Below are positions 36,334 through 47,544 of a stretch of 64,000 nucleotides of DNA, one piece after another. Both the position numbers and the translations under genes were made by a program. The stretch covers positions 362,001 to 426,000 of the forward strand of contig CAJNDS010000002.1 in NCBI GenBank assembly GCA_905221605.1, written 5' to 3'. Source of the stretch: Symbiodinium natans (lineage: Eukaryota; Sar; Dinophyceae; Suessiales; Symbiodiniaceae). Position 1 is the stretch's first letter. Every line of letters starts with the position of its first letter. A model generated the notes under the pieces. It was not told the DNA's origin and made no database searches. It worked only from the letters and a program-made list of their open reading frames with translations.

Positions 36334-37651
36334 AGTTATGTGTACAGGCACGGATCTCCTTATCCCGGGCTCTGAACCTCATCAGCTTGCGAACCTGCGT
36401 CTTGCTCATGTTTTCGATGCTCAGCTGCGTCCATGATGAGGGCTTCATTTAAAGCGGTTTGCCGTTGGCTCTGCTACTCTGGGGCTACACAACATAGCCT
36501 GGGAGTACTGCGGATCAGCAACACTTGTTGCGCAACTGAAGCCGGCCCGAAAATTGTTCACATGGACAGAATGCCCTGCAACAAGAGGTGCGCAGAGGAC
36601 GACTTCAACATTTCGCGTCGTAAGGATGGGCTTCTGAACGACGAATTCGAAGTCGTGAGCCGTGCGGTTACCCTCGTTCTTCGACAGTGGCCGGCTGTGC
36701 ACTAGAGTCGTACAAGGCGTTACGCCGCAGGGACGCTGAATCGAAGGACCCTCGGCAATTCTGTCTGGGCGGTGGCATCAGAACGTCTCTGTGAACGGTA
36801 CGTTCGCAGTTGGTCTCGCACGTCGATAAGCACGTCATAGGCCTTGCACACTCTGCGGCGAAACTGCCAAGCCTCTTCGTCCCAAGAAAGCCTCCCGCAC
36901 GGAAAACTGCTGATAGCAGTTCCCAAGGCTTCGTTGAGCCTTGCGCATGCAGCAATGCAGTCAAGGTGCAGCTTATCATACTGTGTGTTGACCTCGCACG
37001 TCAAGGGCGCGGAGGAGCTACCACCAGGATCCAAGTGGATAGGAGGAAACTCTCGAGGAGTTTGCATCGCGGAACTGGTGCAAAGTCCCCCCTGACATGT
37101 GGCATAGGATCCCTGCAGAGTCGTCTGACTGGCGATGTTGTGCGTCCCGACGTCATAGAAATTGTTCCAATTGTGCATGCAGGGTGGCTCCAAAATGGCT
37201 TTGATATTCTGCGTCCATTTCTCGAGGTTGTCCATGATGATGCCAATCCGATCCAAAATGCCATGTGCACATATAGTCCGTGCATCACTGCATTGATGAT
37301 CTATATCCCTGGTGCCACCAATATCTTCCTTTGCCCGCCCATACTCAATCGGTGGAATCTCAAGGCTCTTAACCTGTGTACAGGCACGGATCTCCTTATC
37401 CCGGGCTCTGAACCTCATCAGCTTGCGAACCTGCGTCTTGCTCATGTTTTCGATGCTCAGCTGCGTCCATGATGAGGGCTTCATTTAAAGCGGTTTGCCG
37501 TTGGCTCTGCTACTCTGGGGCTACACAACATAGCCTGGGAGTACTGCGGATCAGCAACACTTGTTGCGCAACTGAAGCCGGCCCGAAAATTGTTCACATG
37601 GACAGAATGCCCTGCAACAAGAGGTGCGCAGAGGACGACTTCAACAAGTTA
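36334..37651. mobile_element. Small LTR element (TRIM-like) with identical LTRs
   Basis: Two direct repeats of 272 bp, 36339-36610 and 37375-37646, are identical over their whole length by line-by-line comparison. They begin TGTGTACAGG and end CTTCAACA, giving the TG...CA ends of LTRs. The element is bracketed by a 5-bp target duplication AGTTA (36334-36338 and 37647-37651). The internal part is 764 bp, too short for pol, so this is a non-autonomous terminal-repeat retrotransposon in miniature or similar. I do not see a clear primer-binding site or polypurine tract on either strand. The identical LTRs imply recent insertion. Confidence 0.85.
36720..37484 (-). CDS. Open frame inside the LTR element, function unknown
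   Basis: A 254-codon minus-strand frame starts inside the LTR copy at 37484 and runs through the whole internal region. It has an ordinary amino-acid mix, several cysteines and a basic start (KTQVRKLMRFRARDKE). I recognise no gag, protease, reverse transcriptase or zinc knuckle. A 220-codon plus-strand frame (36810-37472) overlaps it, so strand is not secure. It could be a captured host fragment or a degenerate gag-like protein. Confidence 0.4.
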   Translation of the reverse strand: MKPSSWTQLSIENMSKTQVRKLMRFRARDKEIRACTQVKSLEIPPIEYGRAKEDIGGTRDIDHQCSDARTICAHGILDRIGIIMDNLEKWTQNIKAILEPPCMHNWNNFYDVGTHNIASQTTLQGSYATCQGGLCTSSAMQTPREFPPIHLDPGGSSSAPLTCEVNTQYDKLHLDCIAACARLNEALGTAISSFPCGRLSWDEEAWQFRRRVCKAYDVLIDVRDQLRTYRSQRRSDATAQTELPRVLRFSVPAA

Positions 37652-40000
37652 AGCCTGACTAAGGTTCTCTAAGGGGCGAACCTAGGGGTGGGGATGTTAT
37701 GGAGGGGGCTTGTGGGAAAGCCATATGATCTAAACCTCTAAACCTCCAAACCTCTAAATCCTAAGCGCCAAAGCCTCCAAACTCTGAACCCCAAACCCTA
37801 AACCCCAAACTCTAAACCCCAAACCCCAAACCCTAAACCCCCAACCCCAAACCCCAAACCCCAAACCCGAAACCCTAAACCCCAAACCCTAAACCCCAAA
37901 CCCTAAACCCCAAACCCTAAACCCCAAACCCCTGGGAATGATGCTCTTCGGCCCAGAAAGCCCGCGTCCCCGCCTTAAACCAGGCTGCTCCCCGGGTCTA
38001 AACGTTGCAAATGCCATCTTACCCAGGTCTCAAGTTGAGGCTTAGGGTTTAGGGTTTCAGGGTTTCAGGGTTTAGGGCTTAGGGTTTATGGTTTAGGGGT
38101 TAGGGATTAGGATTCACGGTTTGGGGTTCAGTGGTTCTACACCCTACAAGCTCTGCGTAAACCCTCGGGCCTCCACTGCTGTGCCCCCACTCCGACTTGT
38201 AGGAAGAAGTCAGGAGGGGCCGGTTGCTGTGTGGGCGCACCATCCAAGAACCCTAAACCCCTATGAACCCTAAACCCTAACCCTAAACCCTAAACCCTAA
38301 ACCCTAAACCCTAAACCCGAAGAATCGGTAAGCTATAGGGCTCGGTCCACAACCCTTCACACATGGACTGACAGCTTCTTCGGCCAAGTATGGACCTGAG
38401 GGACGCATTTGTGTAGGGGGTTGAGAGGGAGAGTGCACCTGTGACCCTCTGTACCTGCAGTTTCAAGGGTTGTACCTGCCAATTTAGGGTAGTTACTACT
38501 AAACCGTAGGTAAAGAGGGTCCCAGGCAAGCACAGAGCAGTGAACATCTGCGCAAACTCCGCGCGGCTTCGCCGCGAAAGCACCCACGAGACAAGGTGAA
38601 GGGCTTTGCCGCTTCAATGCCTGGGCGCCTGAAAACTGTCCGGACCCAAAAGATTCGGTGGCTGGAATAAGATTGGTGTGAAAAGTGAAAACCCTAGACC
38701 CTAAACCCTTAACCATAAGCCTAAACCCTACCACCCCAGGAACAGCTGCTCAGCGGCAGCCATAATCCCCCAGGCTTAACTGAACAAAGGCTAAGACATA
38801 GGGGGTTGAGGGGTGATGCGTTAGCGCCGGCGATCTCACAGATAGAGCCAACATGCAAGGACGTACTCCGTTCCCCGAGCGAATGGCTACTCAACTGCTA
38901 GAAGTACGTGGATATCAGTTAGGCAAACTAAACCCTAAACCCTAAGCCCTTTTATAAGGACCAGCATTCTAACGTATCTACCCAACAGGAACCCTCATCT
39001 AGGAACCGATCATATGAAGTAGGGTTTGCATAAAAATTCACCATTTCTTTTAGGAACCCTATTTACACCCATCCAGAACCGTAGTATATAAACCCTGACC
39101 CTATGGCTCCTTCAGTGTAAACCCTAGACCCAGACCCCAAACCAACGCTCCTTAACTGCAAAGGGCAAACCCTAGAGCCAGAAACTAAAACGTAAACCCT
39201 ATTTATAAACCCTAAACCCGAAACCCTACACCCTAAACCCAACCCAAAACCCTGAAAAAGAACCCTAGTCAAGGAAACCTATCATATGGCCTCATGATCA
39301 TGGGACTCTCATGGTACTTGAAGGCACATGGTACTTACTAACCAACTATAATAACGGTACTGATAGCCCACTTATAAGCCCCTTAAGTGCCTTAATCTGG
39401 CTATATTTGGGCTATAAGTACCTAAACCTAAACCCTAAACCCTAAACCCCAAAAGTACAGTTTTAATTGGCTTACAGTCATTATTGGCTTAAGAAGTGCC
39501 CTGAACCTCCAAGGTAGGATCAGGGGGCGAGCTCCGCAAGGCCCGCGGAATTTTTCACTTCTTCTTGCGCCCGGTGAAGGATGCAATCCTGAAAGTACTA
39601 GGGCTAAGGGTTTAGGGTTTAGGGTTTGGGGTTTAGGGTTTGGGGTTTAGGGCTGAGGGTATTCCTGTTTAGGGTTTGTGGTCTGGGGGTGGGGGGTTTA
39701 GGGTTAGGGCTTGAAGTATTAGGGTATAGGGCTTGGGGTTTGGGGTTTGGGGTTTAGGGTTCGGGCTACTACCCGGGTTTAGGGTATTCGGGTTTTGGGA
39801 TCAGGGTTTGGGGTTTGGCTTAGGGTATAAGGCTGTACAGCTTGGGGTTTGTGGTTTAGGGCTTAGGGTATTAGGGTATTAGGGCTTGGGTATGTATATA
39901 TATATATATATATAAACACTATATACTTACATATCTATGTACTTACAATAAAGCACAATGGATATAGGCGTATATATAGAGCTATAGCAATAACACTACT
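37650..40000. other. No supported gene
   Basis: After the LTR element come CCCCAAA-type arrays, a unique 370-bp stretch (38320-38690) with an open 125-codon minus frame of unclear merit, degenerate foldback repeats at 39000-39512 and (TA)n runs at 39895-39915 and 40054-40072. Confidence 0.45.
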
Positions 40001-40072
40001 TTGATTGGCCGATTTTATCCAGAAGAGTATTATTAACCACAGGGTATACAACGGTATATATATATATATATA

Positions 40073-40225
40073 TCAACAAAATATGGATGTCTCGACTTCG
40101 GCTTCCATCTGTCCCTCCACTTCCACTTCATCGGCCTTCTTCTGCAGGTCGTTGACAACTTTGAACGCCCTTGTACTGCCAAAGCTCTTCCCGGTGAGGA
40201 AAGTCAGGGTTGACTTTCATGTAGC
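40073..40225 (-). CDS. Candidate terminal exon with stop
   Basis: One minus-strand frame reads RAFKVVNDLQKKADEVEVEG, continues QMEAEVETSIF and ends at TGA 40075-40073. It is strongly acidic and helix-like. A second frame over the first half (MKVNPDFPHREELWQ) is also open, so the acceptor is not fixed. It probably belongs with the two exons just upstream. Confidence 0.5.
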
Positions 40226-40308
40226 GGCCCTTGTGATTGGAGGCCCTAAACCCTAAACCCTAAACCCTAAATCCTAAACCCTAAACCCTAAACCCTAAAC
40301 CTTAAACC

Positions 40309-40399
40309 CTGCATTTTGGGTTCTTTGTGGCGCTGCACCAGGTCGTCGGCGAATTCCTTGCCATTAAGACGCTCCGCCAGCTGCTCAGCCGATTTCTTT
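40309..40399 (-). CDS. Candidate exon, charged protein (exon B)
   Basis: The acceptor ACGCAG| is followed by 91 bp, one base plus 30 codons, reading KKSAEQLAERLNGKEFADDL and onward to PKMQ. Codons ending in G or C predominate (GAG, AAG, GAC, CTG). Phase agrees with the exon at 40569-40618. The donor lies at CAG|GG or CAGG|GT at the edge of a telomeric array. No family recognised; predicted helical and charged. Confidence 0.65.
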
Positions 40400-40568
40400 C
40401 TGCGTCAGCTGGTTCTTATTCCTGACTGGTCAAAGGCCATCATTTGAATACGACACTGTGGATCCTGTACCGCTAAGCCACTCTCACGAGATTCCACTAT
40501 GACTTATTTGCGGGTGCTCATCTGCATTACTACGTAGAATCGAGCTGAGAGTCAGAAAGGGACCTTAC

Positions 40569-40618
40569 AGTACGGTGTCTGGGGCAGTGTGATGATACTG
40601 GCGTGTTCGGGTGCTCTC
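40569..40618 (-). CDS. Candidate exon, charged protein (exon A)
   Basis: The acceptor TTCTAG| precedes GAG AGC ACC CGA and the exon ends at ACT|GTAAGG, a canonical donor. It is 50 bp and ends in phase 2. The next exon begins with exactly one base before its frame, so the two join without a shift (ESTRTRQYHHTAPDTVL then KKSAEQL). Function unknown. Confidence 0.6.
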
Positions 40619-41320
40619 CTAGAATGGCCCTCGATTGGTTTAGGATCAGGGTTCAGGGTTTAGGGTTTAGAGTTTAAGGGAAACCCTACTCCACAGATAG
40701 GTTCCCTTTGTGGGGGTCCTTATATGGAGGTTTACGAAAACAGGGGACCCCCAAAAAATGGAAACCCAAACAGTTGGATTCCCTTACAACAAGCACCCCA
40801 ATAAGGTACCCCAAACTTCGGGGTTCCCTTTCAACCCTAAGCCCTAAACCCATCTAGTACAGCACCTTCTAATCCCCAAAAGGGAGTCCCTAACTTAGAC
40901 TTGGCTGCACTTAGGGGGGGTAGCTATAAATTAAAATTTTAGCTGCCTTATTAAGAAACCCAATAAACCCAAAAAGGCTAAGGATCTAAAGTTATTGTAA
41001 AGTACCACAAAGTAGAGAAGGAATCAGAAGAGAAGGGTCCCAGAGGGAGGTACAGCAGGAAGCTTCGGAAAGCTGAGACGGCCTTACAGGGATTTTGGGT
41101 TTTGGGTTAAAGATGCAGAACCCTGAATTCAAACCCTAAACCCCAAACTCAAAAACCCCAAACACTAAACCCTAAACCCTGAACCCCAAACTGAAAACCC
41201 CTAAACCCTAAACCCTAAACCCTAAACCCTACACCCTAAACCCTAAACCCTAAACCCCAAACCCTAAGCCCTAAACACTAAACCCTAAACTCAAAGCTAC
41301 CCCCTCTCAGGGTGCAGCGG

Positions 41321-41415
41321 TGAAGGCAAGGAGCTTCTTCTCCATCTCTTTTGCTTAAAGGGGTTTATAGGGGAACCTAGAGCATCCTAGAAGGCAAGGG
41401 GCTTCTTCTCCATCT
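41321..41415 (-). mobile_element. Introner remnant between 27-bp direct repeats
   Basis: 41348-41388 is a 41-bp piece of the introner family (it includes GGGGTTTATAGGGGAACCTA on the plus strand). It is flanked by 27-bp direct repeats at 41321-41347 and 41389-41415 that differ at one base. The repeated stretch is coding sequence of the neighbouring exon. The duplication is far longer than the 5-8 bp seen at the other copies. Confidence 0.65.
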
Positions 41416-41482
41416 CCCGCTTGATCATGCGCTGGACGAAGGTCTTCAGCTCAGGCCGCTGCCGTAAGATGGCAGCAAACTC
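41389..41482 (-). CDS. Candidate exon interrupted by a 27-bp duplication
   Basis: The acceptor CCGGCAG| is followed by EFAAILRQRPELKTFVQRMI, then KREMEKKPLAF and a TAG supplied by an introner remnant. Phase 0 at its start matches the phase-0 end of the exon at 42437-42502. Beyond the remnant a near-identical copy of the last 27 bp continues to TAAP and a TGA, so the message may use either copy. Basic, helical; function unknown. Confidence 0.6.
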
Positions 41483-41790
41483 CTGCCGGAGGGAGGGTTT
41501 AGGGTTTAGGGTTTAGGGTTTAGGGTGTAGGGTTTGGGGTTTGGGGTTTGGGGTTTGGGGTTTGGGGTCTGGGGTTTGGGGTTTGGGGTTTGGGGTTTGG
41601 GGTTTGATGTTTGGGCGATCGGACAAGCCTCCTATAAACCTCCCGGGCCTCCTAAACCTTCTGAACCCTGAGCCCTGAACCCTAAAGCCTAAAGCATAGA
41701 GCCTAAAGCCTGAAGCCTGAAGCCTAAAGCCTAAAGCCTAAAGCCTAGAGCCTAAAGCCCAAACCCTAACCCTAAACCCTAAACCCTAAA

Positions 41791-41870
41791 CTTGGGACCT
41801 TAATCGGGATTATAATGAGGAGTACTAGAACCCCTATTAAGGACTGCTAGTATAAGGGGGAGCATCCCAA
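41791..41870. mobile_element. Foldback element, copy 6
   Basis: Left arm CTTGGGACCTTAATCGGG is shortened. The right arm CTATTAAGGACTGCTAGTAT and GGGGGAGCATCCCAA is complete. Confidence 0.6.
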
Positions 41871-42073
41871 TCCTAAACCCTAATCCCTAAACCTTAAACC
41901 CAAAACCCAACACCCTAAACCCTAAACCCCAGACCCAAAACCCTAAACCCTAAACCCCAACCCTAAGCCAGTCACGTGCCCTCGAAGGCTTAGAGGGGAC
42001 GAAGGGGCTGAGGGTTTAGGGGCTTGTGATTACGCGGAGAGCCCAATATCACTTAACTAAGGCATAGACCTTA

Positions 42074-42188
42074 ACTAGGTTGCCCACTAACCTAGCATTA
42101 AAAACGGTGCCCGCTTTTTGCTTGAAGGGGTTTAGAAGGGAAGCTAAACCCCCAAGAGAGGGAATAAGGGCACTACTCGGCAATTCTG
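42074..42188. mobile_element. Introner-family element
   Basis: The copy starts CTAGGTTGCCCACTA and ends ACTACTCGGCAATTCTGG, with the family's central GGGGTTTAGAAGGGA and the A-rich stretch after it. TTAA-like bases flank both ends, but a duplication is not certain. It lies between two minus-strand candidate exons, as expected for an intron. Confidence 0.6.
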
Positions 42189-42436
42189 GTTAAATTGTAC
42201 CAAGGATGCTTTCGTGTTTAGGGTTTAATGTAGAGACACAGGTAAATAAGGTTGACCTTCTAGGTTTAGGGGGATCTAGAATACCAGCAAAAAGGCCAAA
42301 AATTGCATATCTCGACCCTAACCCTGAACCCTGAACCCTGAACCCTAGGCTTTAGGGTTTCGGGTCTGGGGTTTAGGGTTTAGGGTTCAGGGTTTACGGC
42401 TCAGACCCTCAACCTTTTTGAAGGTGCTTGTCAGTC

Positions 42437-42502
42437 CTTGCCAGGAATGAGCTTGTTGAAAGCCTTGTCGAGCTGCTTCTGCTCGGCCGTCGTCTGCCAC
42501 TC
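42437..42502 (-). CDS. Candidate exon, charged helical protein
   Basis: The acceptor GGGCCAG| is followed by 22 codons in phase 0/0: EWQTTAEQKQLDKAFNKLIP then GK. The end is AAG|GACTGA, a GA donor of the kind reported in dinoflagellates. Reading through gives a TGA two codons later, so this could instead be a C-terminus. Joined to 41482 it reads LIPGK-EFAAIL. Confidence 0.6.
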
Positions 42503-43530
42503 CTGGCCCCCATTCACATGAAGTAGGGTATACATTTCGTGTACCCCCAAAAGGACACCAGGTATACACACACTCACCAATACTAAGAGGAACCTTATAT
42601 ACACTCACCAAGAACAGTAATATAAACCCTACTTCACATAGGGTTTAGGGGGTTTAGGGTTTTAGCGACAGTTCTCCCGGCACAGCTGAACGACCGCCCG
42701 ATATACATATCTATATATATATATGTATTATATATATATATATATACACATATTTTTCTTTATTTATCTATGTATTGATTTACTATATTTCATACTATCG
42801 ACACCACCACAAACCGTCACGGAGACCCTACCTCATAACTGGGCATCCTCGTGCGTGCGCGGCCGATGCCCCAAGGGTGCGCTTGGGGGCACGTAGGGCT
42901 GGGGACATGTAGGGCTTGGGGGTTTAGGGTTTAGGGTTTAGGGTTTAGGGTTTAGGGTTTAGGGTTTAGGCATTGGGGCTTAGGGTGGGCCCGTTCTGCC
43001 GGAGACCCCTAAACCCTACAAAGCCTTATAAGCCACAAAACTACTTGCTTAAGAACCCCAAAAAGATAGTAAATAACAAAGTCCATATATTGCCCTTATA
43101 AGGAGGATGATATTCATAAATTTGTGGGTTTTGAAGCAACCACTAGAAAAGCTATTGCGCCGCAAACCCAGGCCCTTTCAAAGCCGAAGCTTCATTACTT
43201 TAGGCGATTGAGGGTCTCCGGATTTGGGTTGAGGGTCTAGGGTTTGGGGTACATGTAGGGTACAGCTGGCAACGGCACCACTCTGCCACAAACTGCACTT
43301 CGCGCGCTTCACGTGCCCATAACTACCCCTAGGCCAGAAGCCCTGAAACCTAAAACCTAAAACCCTAAAACCTAAAACCCAATACCTAAACCCGAAACCC
43401 CAAACCCAAACTCTCAGCCCTACACCCTAAAACCCAAAATCCTTCACTTGCCCATAACTGCCCCTAAGCCCTAAACCCTAAACCCGAAACCCCTAACCCA
43501 CAAACCCTGATAAGGTATAAGCCCTAAACC

Positions 43531-43626
43531 TCCTTTTAGAAAGGAACTCCTCGAGGTCGAGGTTAATGTTCCACATGTCGTCGACGGGCTCGTTCAACAA
43601 ATAGTCCTTCACCGCCTCCTTGTCAC
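43531..43626 (-). CDS. Candidate exon, acidic protein
   Basis: The acceptor GACTCAG| is followed by GDKEAVKDYLLNEPVDDMWN, then INLDLEEFLSK. Codon choice is strongly GC-ending. The donor would be AAAAG|GAGG. No family recognised. It probably lies upstream of the 40-42.5 kb exons in the same gene. The opposite strand is also open, but with less protein-like composition. Confidence 0.6.
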
Positions 43627-43889
43627 CTGAGTCAAGATGCACTGTGAGTAGAAGGGTCGAGGTAGCACGAAACTCCCTAAACCCTAAACCCTGAACCCTA
43701 AACCCTAAATCCTAATTAAACCCTAAACCCTAAACCCTAAACCCTAAACCCTAACCCCCTAAACCCTAAACCCTGAACCCAACTTTAGCAAAGGTCCTAC
43801 AGAGTCTCAGAACTGATGCCCCAAACCCACAAAGCCATAACATGCTAGGGTAGTTTTAAATGGGCCTTTGGGGTTTAGGGTTTAGGATT

Positions 43890-43994
43890 TGGCAGTTGCA
43901 TGGGCCCTTAATGTGCCAAGGGGGATACCCGAAAATGACTTCCCAGACGAAGCTCAGATTCTGAGAAGCCCGTATCCCCTGAAAGTCACCTAGC
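43890..43994 (-). CDS. Candidate exon
   Basis: A 33-codon minus-strand frame reads DFQGIRASQNLSFVWEVIFG and YPPWHIKGPCNC, between a TTTGGGG-type array and a short telomeric tract. It is the only part of a longer open frame that is not repeat translation. Function unknown. Confidence 0.45.
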
Positions 43995-44454
43995 CCCCAA
44001 CCCCAAACCCCAAACCCCAAACCCCAAACCCCGCACCCCAAACCCCAAACCCCAACCCCCAAACCCCAAACCCCAAACCCGAAACCCGAAACCCTAAACC
44101 TTAAACCCTAAACCCTAAACCCTAAACCCTAAACCCTAAACCCTAAACCCTAAACCCTAAACCCTAAACCCTAAACCCTAAGCCGAGCCGCCTGCGGCGA
44201 CGATCTGGGCCAAGTATCGGCTGCGGGTGCGGATATGCGACTCTCCACTGGCCCTCGGAGAGTAGGGTTTAGGGTTTAGGGTTTAGGGTGTAGGGTTTAG
44301 GGTTTCGGGTTTGGGGTTTAGGGTTTAGGGTTAGGGTTTAGGGTTTAGGGCCAGTTTAGGTTTGGGAGAGCTCTATACGGATCTCCTGCCTACTCCCTAA
44401 TATCCCTAACCCTACCAAGCCCCAAGCTCGGCACTCGCGGGTAACATTTCTTGA

Positions 44455-44576
44455 GGGGAAGATTTTTACAAAGATCCCGGAACGATGTGGTTTATATAGA
44501 GAATTCCTGAAATCAACATTCTTGGACCCCCACCTGCAATGCAAGGAACATTTCCACGAACGAATCTCTGTAACGA
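44455..44576 (+). CDS. Candidate exon
   Basis: Plus frame after TTTCTTGAG|: GKIFTKIPERCGLYREFLKS then TFLDPHLQCKEHFHERISVT, ending AG|GCTTGA (GC donor). A 62-codon minus frame overlaps it but is less protein-like. Confidence 0.45.
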
Positions 44577-44891
44577 GGCTTGACCCTAAACCTAAACCCT
44601 ACTGTAATACCCGAAACCCTAAACCCTAAACGCTAAACCCTAAACCCTCAACCCCACTAGCAATACCCTAAAACCCTATTAACCTCACACCCGAAAAAAA
44701 AGGAGTGCTTCCACGAGCTTCACGGCTACCTAGAACACCCATGCCGACACTGCAGCCCTAAACCCTAAACCCTAAGCCCTAAACCCTAAACCCTAAACCC
44801 TAAACCCGAAACCCTAAACCCTAAACTCTAAACCCTAAACCCGAAACCCTAAACCCTGTGAAGCCCTAAGCCCCAGAAAGCCCTCACTCCC

Positions 44892-44996
44892 TTGCGACGA
44901 GCCACGCTGCTGGGGCAGCGCCAGGTGTCGCCTCTGGAGCCGGCGCCACCGCCGCCGCGGAGGGCGTTGCCGGCTCCTGCTTGGGCACCAAGCTCT
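44892..44996 (-). CDS. Candidate Pro/Ala-rich exon
   Basis: SLVPKQEPATPSAAAVAPAP then EATPGAAPAAW, a linker-like peptide with GC-ending codons, in the minus strand. Confidence 0.4.
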
Positions 44997-45041
44997 GGTT
45001 TAGGGTTTAGGGTTTAAGGTTTAGGGTTTAGGGTTTAGGGT

Positions 45042-45254
45042 TTAACTAGGAATAGGAATTATAGTGTTTAGGGTTTAGGATACAGTGCCCTTTGGGTTAG
45101 CTACTATTTGCTTAAGAAACCCCAAGAGTATGACAATGGCAATCCGTTTGTTGCCCTAGAAGGAAGACTTTTTGTTGTGGGGGGGAGAGGGGGAATTCTT
45201 AAGCAAATAGTAGCTAGACCGCACTATATCCTAAACGCTGCCATTCCTAGTTAA
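45042..45254. mobile_element. Long nested hairpin element
   Basis: A 20-bp perfect inverted repeat, AGCTACTATTTGCTTAAGAA (45099-45118) and its complement (45196-45215), lies inside a longer imperfect pair that ends in AACTAGGAAT / CATTCCTAGTT. The left outer arm has gained TTTAGGG units. A partial copy of the interior is at 43042-43110. Confidence 0.6.
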
Positions 45255-45511
45255 ACCCTAAACCCAAAACGCCCTATATCCTTAACCCGAACACTGAATA
45301 TTCCTAGTTAAACCCACAAAAACTTATAACCCTGGCTTCTAGGGTTTTGGGCTAGACCTGAACCTCAGCTTCCTTGAACTCAACCTTAAGCCCTAAGCCC
45401 TAGACCCTAAAACCCTAAACCCTAAACCCTGAACCCTAAAGCCTACAACCCTAAAACCCCTGGAACGGGTCCGTCGATGTTGTAGGATTTAAGCATACGG
45501 CTTGGGGCTTC

Positions 45512-45561
45512 GGCAGTAGGGGGCCCGGGTACGCATTCTCCCTGCGATGTCGCTACCAGGG
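45512..45561 (+). CDS. Candidate exon with strong donor
   Basis: Plus frame GFGSRGPGYAFSLRCRYQ followed by CCAGG|GTAAGAGC. The acceptor is uncertain. Confidence 0.3.
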
Positions 45562-46865
45562 TAAGAGCACCTGGGTTTGGGTTTATGGTTTCGGGACTGG
45601 AGTCTGGGGCTCAGGGTTTGCAAACTTTGTGGTAAGGAGTAAGAAGATGAGACGTCAGTTGCGATTCTAACATTGTATGTGTGTCGAGGTAGAGAGCGTC
45701 AGAGTTTGCACTGAAGCCTGAACAAGACAACCCTGAGCAACCGAAAACAAAACATTGTCTCTCTCTCTCTCTCTCTCCCCCACACACACACCTCGAATCT
45801 GGGTTTTTAAGTACAAGGCAGCCAACCCATACACCCTACAACCCTAATCATCCCGAAGCCCTATATCCCCCTAGACCTTCAGGGCCAGAATACTCTAACC
45901 CTAAAACCCTAAACCCTGAAAGCCTTATAAACCCCCAAACCCTAAACACCTGAAACCCTGAACCCCAAAACCCTAAACCCCAAAACCCCTGAAATCCTAA
46001 ACCCTAAACCCTAAACCCTAAACCCTAAACCCTAACCCTAAACCCTAAACCCTAAAACCCAAAACCCCAAAACCCCTGAAATCCTAAAATCCCTTAAAGA
46101 CCTTACTCCGCTAAGAGAATGGTGCGGCAAAGCAAGAATGTACACTCCAAATCCCAACCCCCCCCCCCCCCCAACCCTAACCCTAAACGGTTTAGGGTTT
46201 AGGGTTTAGGGTTTAGGGTTTAGTTAGGGGTTCCCTAAACTCTAAACCCCTAAACCCTACACCCCAAAGCCCAAAGCCCCCAACCCTAAACCCTAGACTC
46301 TCATGCCTATATGCCCTACGCCTAGGCCCTCAACCGTTGCACGTAGCTTCGTGCGGTCTAGGCATCAAGCGGTTTAGGATTTAGGGCTTGGGGTTTGCAG
46401 TGTCTAGGGATGAAACGGGTTGAGAATAGGACATAAGTCCCGCTGCTTGGAGCATGTTTCCTTTGTGTTTCGGAAAGGTATATGACCGCCTAGGTAGAAG
46501 CTCTCAAGGCTCAAAGTTGATAGGGTTCAGGGTGTAAGCCTGAGGCAGCTAAGGTTTAGGGGTCGTGGGGGTCGAGGGGAAGAGGATTAAAGGCTCGGAT
46601 GTTACCTAAACCCTAAACCCTAAACCCTAAACCCTAAACCCTAAACCCTAAACCCTAAACCCTATATAAACCCAACTATACGATTGCGAGATCAGGATTC
46701 AAGCTGCAGAGCGGCCCAACCGAACCGGGAACTGCACCTGAACACCAATCATGAACCCTAAGCTAGACAGAAGCCCCGCAGTCCTGTAGACCCTAAACCC
46801 GGAACCCTAAACCCTAAACCCTAAACCCTAAACCCTAAACCAAAACCTTTAGCCCCTAAACTCTA

Positions 46866-46915
46866 AGTCCGCTCCTCCTCTTCGGGCTCCTCGTCGTCCC
46901 CGCCATCATTCTCCT
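46866..46915 (-). CDS. Candidate acidic exon
   Basis: ENDGGDDEEPEEEER in the minus strand. A pure acidic run in a non-repetitive island suggests a real disordered region. Confidence 0.45.
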
Positions 46916-47544
46916 AAGGGGCGAGAGGCTTTGGGGTTCTAGGGGGTTATAGGGCTTATAGGGCATATTGGGTTTAGGGTTTAGGGCTACGGTTTAGGGT
47001 TTAGGGTTCAGGGTTTAGGGTTATAGGCTTATAGGGCTTACAGGGTTTTGGGGGCTTTTACACCCTAAACCCTAAGGGCTTTAGAGCTTCGGAGCTTGGG
47101 ATGCCCTGTGTAGTTCGAGAATCGTCAAATGGGGTTCAAGGCTGCAGGGTCTCAGACATTTCGGCATGGGAGTGGGGGGTTCAGGAGTTTTGGAGTTAAA
47201 GATTCAGGCAATGAGCTTCAGACCGCAATGGGCCCCTAAACCCTAACCCCTAAACCCTAAGCCCTAAACCCTAAACCCTCGACCCTGAACCCTAAACCCT
47301 AACCCCTAAACCCTAAACCCTGAACCCTGAACCCTGAACCCTAAACCCTAAACCCTAAACCCTGAACCCTAGCCGCTAGCCCCAAGGCTCAAGGTTTGCG
47401 AGGGCTTGACAGCAGCCGAGCGGCTTTAAACGGCCCTGAATTCTAGATTTTAGGGCTAGGGTTTTAGGGTTTAGGGTTCAGGGTTCAGGGTTCAGGGTTT
47501 AGGGTTTAGGGTTTAGGGTTTAGGGTTTAGGGTTTAGGGCTACC

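Noticed and set aside
40430-40490. tRNA or tRNA-derived SINE (A-box-like TGGCTTAGCGG on minus)
   Set aside because: No acceptor stem closes, and the B-box-like stretch is poor; it lies in a proposed intron.
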